Below, one piece after another: positions 58,927 to 64,000 of a stretch of 64,000 nucleotides of DNA. Origin of the DNA: Periconia sp. R9002 (taxonomy: Eukaryota; Ascomycota; Dothideomycetes; Pleosporales; Periconiaceae). The notes below the pieces were generated by a model that saw nothing but the letters and a program-made list of their open reading frames with translations, was not told the DNA's origin and did not search any database. The stretch's first letter is position 1, and each line of letters opens with the position of its first letter. The stretch spans positions 496,001 to 560,000 of the forward strand of contig JAMAHW010000015.1 in NCBI GenBank assembly GCA_023627715.1, given 5' to 3'. Both the position numbers and the translations under genes were made by a program.

Positions 58927-61270
58927 ATGCGAACGTCCATTGCCTGCCATCGAGCAGTGCACTCGATCAATGCTGCTCCCTCCCAGCATATCTGGATCTC
59001 CGACGACCTTTGCTCCCGCGCCGTAGCACGGTTTTTTCGCGGCGTCTACCCTCACCAGAAAAGACATGGCAGCCATGTCCCGGGGCCATTGGAAGCTCAG
59101 AGGAGGGCAGCAAAGAGGAAGATGACTGCTCAGGCCAGTTTTCAAAATTCGGATCCTTCCATACCGCCTCTGTTCAACCTGGGAGCCCTACTTGCTTCTT
59201 TCCGCCAACGAGGACAGCCAAAATGGAGATACGAACCACCATCTCTGTCCAATATAGCAATTGACGACGCGCGTATGTATCATTGCGCCTGATATACAAG
59301 CGGAAACAATCTGACAATTTTATGTAGACAATGATTCCGCCGTTTCTACCCTGGAGATCGATGCTGTCGAATCTACAACGACTCTTCCCTCTGCCGAGGC
59401 CGTGGAATCCTCATCACACCTCCAGTCGCAAGCCCCCGACGTCTGTTTCGACAAATTCAAGGAACAATGGATTCGTTTGAAGACATCGCCTGAAAATGCG
59501 ACTCGCGAAACTCTTTTACACATATTTGTTACTCATCGACCCTTGGCACCTGCCGAAGCCGCACAATATAGTATGCTAGTGTTTCGATACCTCTGCGCAG
59601 CGCAATGGCGACCGGGGCACATTATGGAACTTTTGGCCTGCAAAGATGTCTCGTTACCCGGATTATACACGAGCGATGGGCTGGAGATGTTACAGACTGT
59701 CGAGATTTTGACCAGCAGCATGCAATCCAACCACACCGCGTCGAAAACTTTCTATCATAAAGTAGCAGGACTGGCTCGGACGGCTCCCGTTTCGAACAGC
59801 ACTCAGCATGACGCAAGCATACGTCTAGTTATCCGTGGATTGTGGGGTGCTGTGCTTGCCAAAGACGGCACGATGGACCCAGCAACATGGGTGTACTTAC
59901 GCATGATTAGCTTGCAAATGTACGCGCCGCTGTCTCGCAACTATGTCGATCTATTCTTTGGGGGCTCTCCGGAGGATGCTCTACCCCGGTTTGTCCACCT
60001 AATGGCGTGTTGCTTGAACCCAAACAAACCCGAGTATCATTTTATCGATATCTCCGAAATCCTAGAATTTGTCCCTGCTATCGCCCTTCGTACGTGGGTT
60101 GCTTCTTTGCTACCGAAACTATATTGGAGATCGACCCAAAGATTCCGCCATGACAATGACCGCGCAGTCAAGATGTTTATAGACTTGTTCCACTTGATCG
60201 ACCGCAAAACGAGCCAGGCTTCGACTGATGATTCCCCCTCGCAATTGGCCTTTCAAGTACTGGCTCCTCTGTGGGTGGACTCGAACAATATCCGGTTACC
60301 ACAACATCTCATGCATTATGCTCTCTTGCATAGTCTAAGGAGTTACCACTCATTAGATGATACTCTTACGACCCGTCTGCATGATTTCATAGAGCTGTAT
60401 ATGGGCGATGCAAATGTGCTCGATGATCAGTCTTTACACGAATCATTATCAAAGCTCACTGCAAAATTGAGCGATTCACTCCTACCCAATCATGGAGTGA
60501 TTGAGCTAATGGTGCCCTGGATCTACAAGAAACAAGGCTTGACTGCTGTGTTGACTCTCCTTCAACACATTGAGCATCAACATACTCCACTTTCCAACAC
60601 TGCATACTTGACAGACTTTGTCGCACAAGCAACAGAACACGTCAAACAGCAATTTAGGTCCCTTCCACTTCTCACCGAACGAGACCGTCAACGTTACGTC
60701 TTGATCCTTCAAACCTGCAAAGAGCTGCGGGAAGTAGCCGCGAGATTAGGGGCGACCGACTTGTCCCGAGACATCTATGGTCTACTAGATCGGCGAGCCT
60801 TCTCGTTCATTCTAGAGCGGGCTCACGACAGCAAAATTATCCCCTTATCTCTTCACGGCACCGACTTATACGGTTCCATCGATGAGCGAGTCGCTTTCAT
60901 CGACCAACTCGCTCTCCAGTACTCTATTGATCGCTCGCGGAACACGAACCAGAACTGGCGATCGATATACACGTTGTATAAATACCTCCGATACAACAGC
61001 CAACCTCCATCATCTGTGTTTATAGCTGCCGTTGTTCGGGCATGCCTTATGCGACCGCTATCAGAAGGAAATTTTGTCTCTGCAAGGAGATTGCAGTGGG
61101 TGTTACGACTCGCGGAGGAGTCGCGTGGGCAGCAAGCGGCGAGGAAGATCGAACAAGTCTTTTGGGACAGGAGAGGCGCGCTCATCGCGCAGGCTCAACA
61201 GAAGTTGAAAGAGGCAGGTGGCCAGGGAAGGGCCCATGTACGAACTATGAAGCGACTGGGCTTGATGTAG
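58927..61270 (+). CDS. Putative mitochondrial helical-repeat (PPR-like) protein
   Basis: Exons 58927..59272 and 59328..61270 give 762 aa; the 55-bp intron has a GTATGT donor, CTGAC branch-like site and TAG acceptor, and keeps frame (C|AC His). The N-terminus is basic, Ser/Arg-rich and without acidic residues at first, suiting a mitochondrial presequence; it continues with VPGPLEAQRRAAKRKMT. The body is all-helical with no obvious catalytic motif; the C-terminus (SSVFIAAVVRACLMRPLSEGNFVSARRLQWVLRLAEE) has PPR-like helix pairs. By analogy with fungal mitochondrial expression factors it could bind organellar RNA, but I cannot assign a named family, so function is inference only. A further upstream exon cannot be excluded. 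Confidence 0.75.
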
Positions 61271-61434
61271 AATATCTGTATACAAGTGTATATAAACACG
61301 AGGTTGATATCGTGCTTGACAGGGGCGAAAAACTTGAATATTAGATTCCATGCAAACAATCTACCGGGTATCCTTTTTTCCTCTTCCTCCCCGCAACACT
61401 TCTTCCCCTTCTGCTCTTTCCTCGTCTCAGCTCA

Positions 61435-62240
61435 TCATGCCTCCTTTCTCTTCCCCTCCTCCCACTCCCTCCTCGTCAACCCAAAGAAATGCGCATCATA
61501 CACCACCCCGTGCTTCTCCACATGCTCCCTCAACACACCCTCGTGCTTAAACCCCGTCTTCTCAAGGATCCGCACTACGACACAAAAACCACACATTAGC
61601 CCTTGCCCCAAAAACCACCCCCCTCGAACCCAAAAAAGGGGGTTGGGGATAGGAAAGGAGAAAAAAACTCACTACTCGCATCATTCCCCGAAAACACCAC
61701 GGCGTGCAACCGATTCAGACGCTTTCCTCCGCCCTCGACCGCAGGCGGCGGGTGCTCGCGCTCCGCGAAGCACCAATCGACAAACGCCCGCACCGCTTCG
61801 CTCATCAGGCCCTTCCCCGTCCACGCCTCGCCAATCCAGTACCCCAGCTCCGCCGTGTGCGAAGACACGTCGGTGCCTGGTTTGAGTCCGACAGCTAACA
61901 TACATCAATCCTGAACTTCCAAGTTTTGCAAACTTCAAATTATGTTTAGGAAATGTTATATATGGATATACGTACCACCGATCAGCACATCCGGTCTCTC
62001 GCGCTCGCATACCACAAAGTTGTTGATGGGCGGGGTGAGGTTCATGTTGATCCATGTCTCGGCGTGCTGGAGCGTGTAGGGGTAGGGGAACGCGAAAGAC
62101 ATGTATTTGTGCACGACCGCGGAATCTGCGGCCGCTTGCGAGGAGGGTGCGTCTTGGGGGTGGTAGGGGCGGATTAGGAGGCGCGGGGTCGTGAGGATGG
62201 GGGTGGGGAGCGGCGAGGGGGAGGAGGAGGGGGTTGTCAT
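61435..62240 (-). CDS. GNAT-family N-acetyltransferase (RimJ/RimL type)
   Basis: Exons 62240..61976, 61894..61673 and 61574..61435 give 208 aa; introns are 81 and 98 bp, in frame. Sequence runs TPRLLIRPYHPQDAP, then VLIGG|AVGLKPG, AELGYWIGEAWTGKGLMSEAV (the acetyl-CoA pyrophosphate loop of GNATs, here G-x-G-L-M), NRLHAVVFSGNDAS|MRILEKTGFKHEGVLREH and a C-terminal YDAHFFGLTRREW. This is the acetyltransf_3/RimJ-RimL pattern, whose members acetylate protein N-termini, amines or small molecules. Substrate is unknown. Compact and complete; the gene ends 164 bp from the convergent mitochondrial-protein gene. Confidence 0.88.
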
Positions 62241-63315
62241 GGTGAGGGGTGGGTGTGTGTGGTGGAGGACTGTGGATGAGGAAGTTGGAGGATGGATGAG
62301 GAGTGGTGATGAAGGCTTGAAGGAGGAGGTTGTTATATATGCGTGTATGTACCTATGCGTTGATGTATATAGATAGTACTGGGGCCAAATACATCTTCGT
62401 TTTTCTCTTCCTTGGGGGCGTTAAGTCTCAATTGAGCTCAGTGCATATGTTGACATGTACGGCGGCTCATCTGACTCTTGACTCATAAAGGTAAGTCTGT
62501 TTACAAACCATCATAGTCTACATTGATACCTACATTTACGAATAACCCTCTATATACATACATATGCAACTCTGGGGGCTTCCATTGTGTTACGTGAGTC
62601 ATTCGCCAAGAGCGGGATTCAGAAACGATAAATTCATCCATCGTCTTGGAACATTCATTGAATGCGGCGGAGTGTTTAGACTGGGGGGAACACCGAGTAC
62701 AGCTGACAGCGTTTGGTACTCTCGCGCGAGCACCTTCCTTGCTTAGTGGCAGGGCAGGGCGTTATGGGTCGATGTAGGTAGCTGCTGCATGGGAGGGAGG
62801 GGTTTTGGATATGGCGTTATTGGTACTTCAATTCGCGACGTGGGTGGTCTTTTTTATGCTCAGTTTGGCTGACAATACATCAATGTTTGTGTATATGTAC
62901 CTCAAATGTCATGAAATGTACAGATCGATATTGGTCTAGGTAGTCTACAGGTACGACGTTTAGATACGCCTAGCCTACCTGCATCGCAAGCCTTAAGCGA
63001 GGAAGCTTATGTTGTTGGTTGTGTGTTTTGATTTCGTACATGGGATTGATAAAGTCTATGGGAAGGAAGTGTGTTCCCATTATTTTTTAGATTTATCGGG
63101 AGAATTGAGGACATAGGTACAATTTAATTAACCTCGAATCTGGTTGAGAAAGGATCGATTCAAGGTTTACTGCCCTGAATTGCGCAAGGTTGGTCTGTGC
63201 GGCTCAACTTATCGATAAGTCTTCAGCCTCCTCGACGCGTCCCGTCGCGTCGACCCATCAATCTTTAAACTGTTGGCTGGCGACTATTCTTCCAGGTTGA
63301 CGATTTCGAACCACC
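62241..63315. promoter_or_regulatory. Divergent promoter region GNAT / ECO1
   Basis: 1.07 kb, no coding ORF supported. A GACGCGTCCCGTCGCGTCGACC stretch (63234-63255) just upstream of ECO1 carries one ACGCGT and related GCGTC repeats, reminiscent of MCB clusters before cohesion and replication genes. Confidence 0.45.
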
Positions 63316-64000
63316 ATGTCTTCGCTGACTGCAAAGTAAGTGTTCTGGTATTGATATTCGATTGCGAATCTAATTGTCTATAGGAAAATCGTCAAGACTT
63401 ATTCGCGACCGAAAAAACACTCACTATATGAGGACGAGGAGCCTCCTACCAAACGCGCCCGCGTCGAGGCAACGATAGAAACGGAAAAAACTAGAGATAC
63501 AGACAATGCGAGCGAACCTCTGGCTGCGCAAAGTCTGCCCTCTTCACGAGATCCATCCGCGCTTCCTTCCTCAAGCCCCAGACAAAATTCCGCTATATTC
63601 TCAGATGAAGCCCCACAATCATCACCACCATCCTCTCCAACGCCACGAGACTTCTCCCCTCCTGTTCGGAAACGACGACCAGTGTTTGCGTCCCTGAAAC
63701 GAAAAGCGAAGCCTGAACTGCCAGTGAAGGAACCGTTGTCGGAACGAAGCCACAATGCCGCAAGCCCACCCCGGCAGCCGGCTCAGAAAAAGAAGAAGCG
63801 CTTAGTGCAGACGCAATTGGATTTGGTCTCAGAGTTTACAAAGACGTGCAAAGTCTGTGGGATGGATTACGTGCCATCGCACCCTGAGGACGTGGCCCTA
63901 CACAAGAAATTCCACGCCATGAATGTCGGCGGCATAGACATACCGAAAGCGCTGTCCGAGAAGCTCAGGCAGAACCAGGTTTGGTCTGGTGGCGAGGGAA
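63316..64000 (+). CDS. ECO1: Cohesin acetyltransferase Eco1, 5' part (3' end outside window)
   Basis: Exon 1 is 63316..63335 (MSSLTA+), intron 63336..63383 (48 bp, GTAAGT), and exon 2 runs from 63384 off the end; the splice makes K|KIVKTYSRPKK. A Ser/Pro/Arg-rich disordered N-terminal region carries basic clusters suited to nuclear import. A PCNA-binding (PIP-like) motif, QTQLDLVSEF, leads into the family C2H2 zinc finger CKVCGMDYVPSHPEDVALHKKFH and HAMNVGGIDIPK. The acetyltransferase domain must follow beyond 64000. Eco1/Ctf7 acetylates Smc3 in S phase to lock sister-chromatid cohesion. Upstream ACGCGT fits S-phase expression. Confidence 0.93.

Noticed and set aside
1..64000. Secondary-metabolite gene cluster, CRISPR array or integrated virus
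   Set aside because: No polyketide or peptide synthase, terpene cyclase, regular spacer array or viral gene can be read in any frame.

Overview
The window is nuclear DNA from a filamentous ascomycete (Pezizomycotina). Genes carry short GT-AG introns of about 50-190 bp, often with CTAAC/CTGAC-like branch sites, and a Leu tRNA carries an intron. The gene set is fungal: a Zn2Cys6 regulator, the glucan synthase Fks1, a GH72 glucanosyltransferase, a WSC sensor and a FluG-like protein. Dispersed TACCTA/GGTACC motifs and long pyrimidine-rich spacers would suit a Dothideomycete, but that rank is a guess. Most of the 20 protein genes were rebuilt by splicing reading frames by hand. Nearly all splice junctions keep frame and family homology. 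Nothing prokaryotic (operon, CRISPR, replicon) is present.

Layout. 1-11151: 3' part of VPS41, a SET-domain protein with a signal-peptide-like N-terminus, quinolinate phosphoribosyltransferase (BNA6), tRNA-Leu(UAA) with intron, a Zn2Cys6 regulator and a Dal5/Tna1-type MFS permease. 12006-17718: phosphatidylserine synthase (CHO1, -), a 165-bp MITE with TA duplication, GAR1 (-) and threonyl-tRNA synthetase (+). 18629-23899: a jacalin/metallopeptidase protein (-) divergent from a Whi5/Nrm1-type G1/S repressor (+). 26871-27615: a small four-TM protein. 29231-43068: LCB1 (-), FKS1 (-) and a GAS/GEL glucanosyltransferase (+), the last two divergent across a 3.7-kb spacer. 44525-51495: a ten-exon rhodopsin-like membrane protein (-), an intronless aldoxime dehydratase (+) and a FluG-like amidohydrolase/glutamine-synthetase fusion (+) that lacks active-site residues in both halves. 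55338-64000: WSC sensor (-), a mitochondrial helical-repeat-like protein (+), a GNAT acetyltransferase (-) and the 5' end of ECO1 (+).

How the genes fit together. Most are housekeeping and unrelated. The clearest theme is cell surface: FKS1 makes beta-1,3-glucan, the GH72 enzyme remodels it, a WSC sensor reports wall stress to the pathway that activates glucan synthase, and LCB1 and CHO1 make membrane lipids. The most unusual stretch is 44.5-51.5 kb, where an aldoxime-to-nitrile enzyme sits between a putative receptor and a probable pseudoenzyme. A second possible module is BNA6 with a regulator and a permease of the nicotinate-transporter family. Spacers of 3-4 kb (23.9-26.9, 37.6-41.3, 51.5-55.3 and 56.3-58.9 kb) hold no coding sequence I can support.
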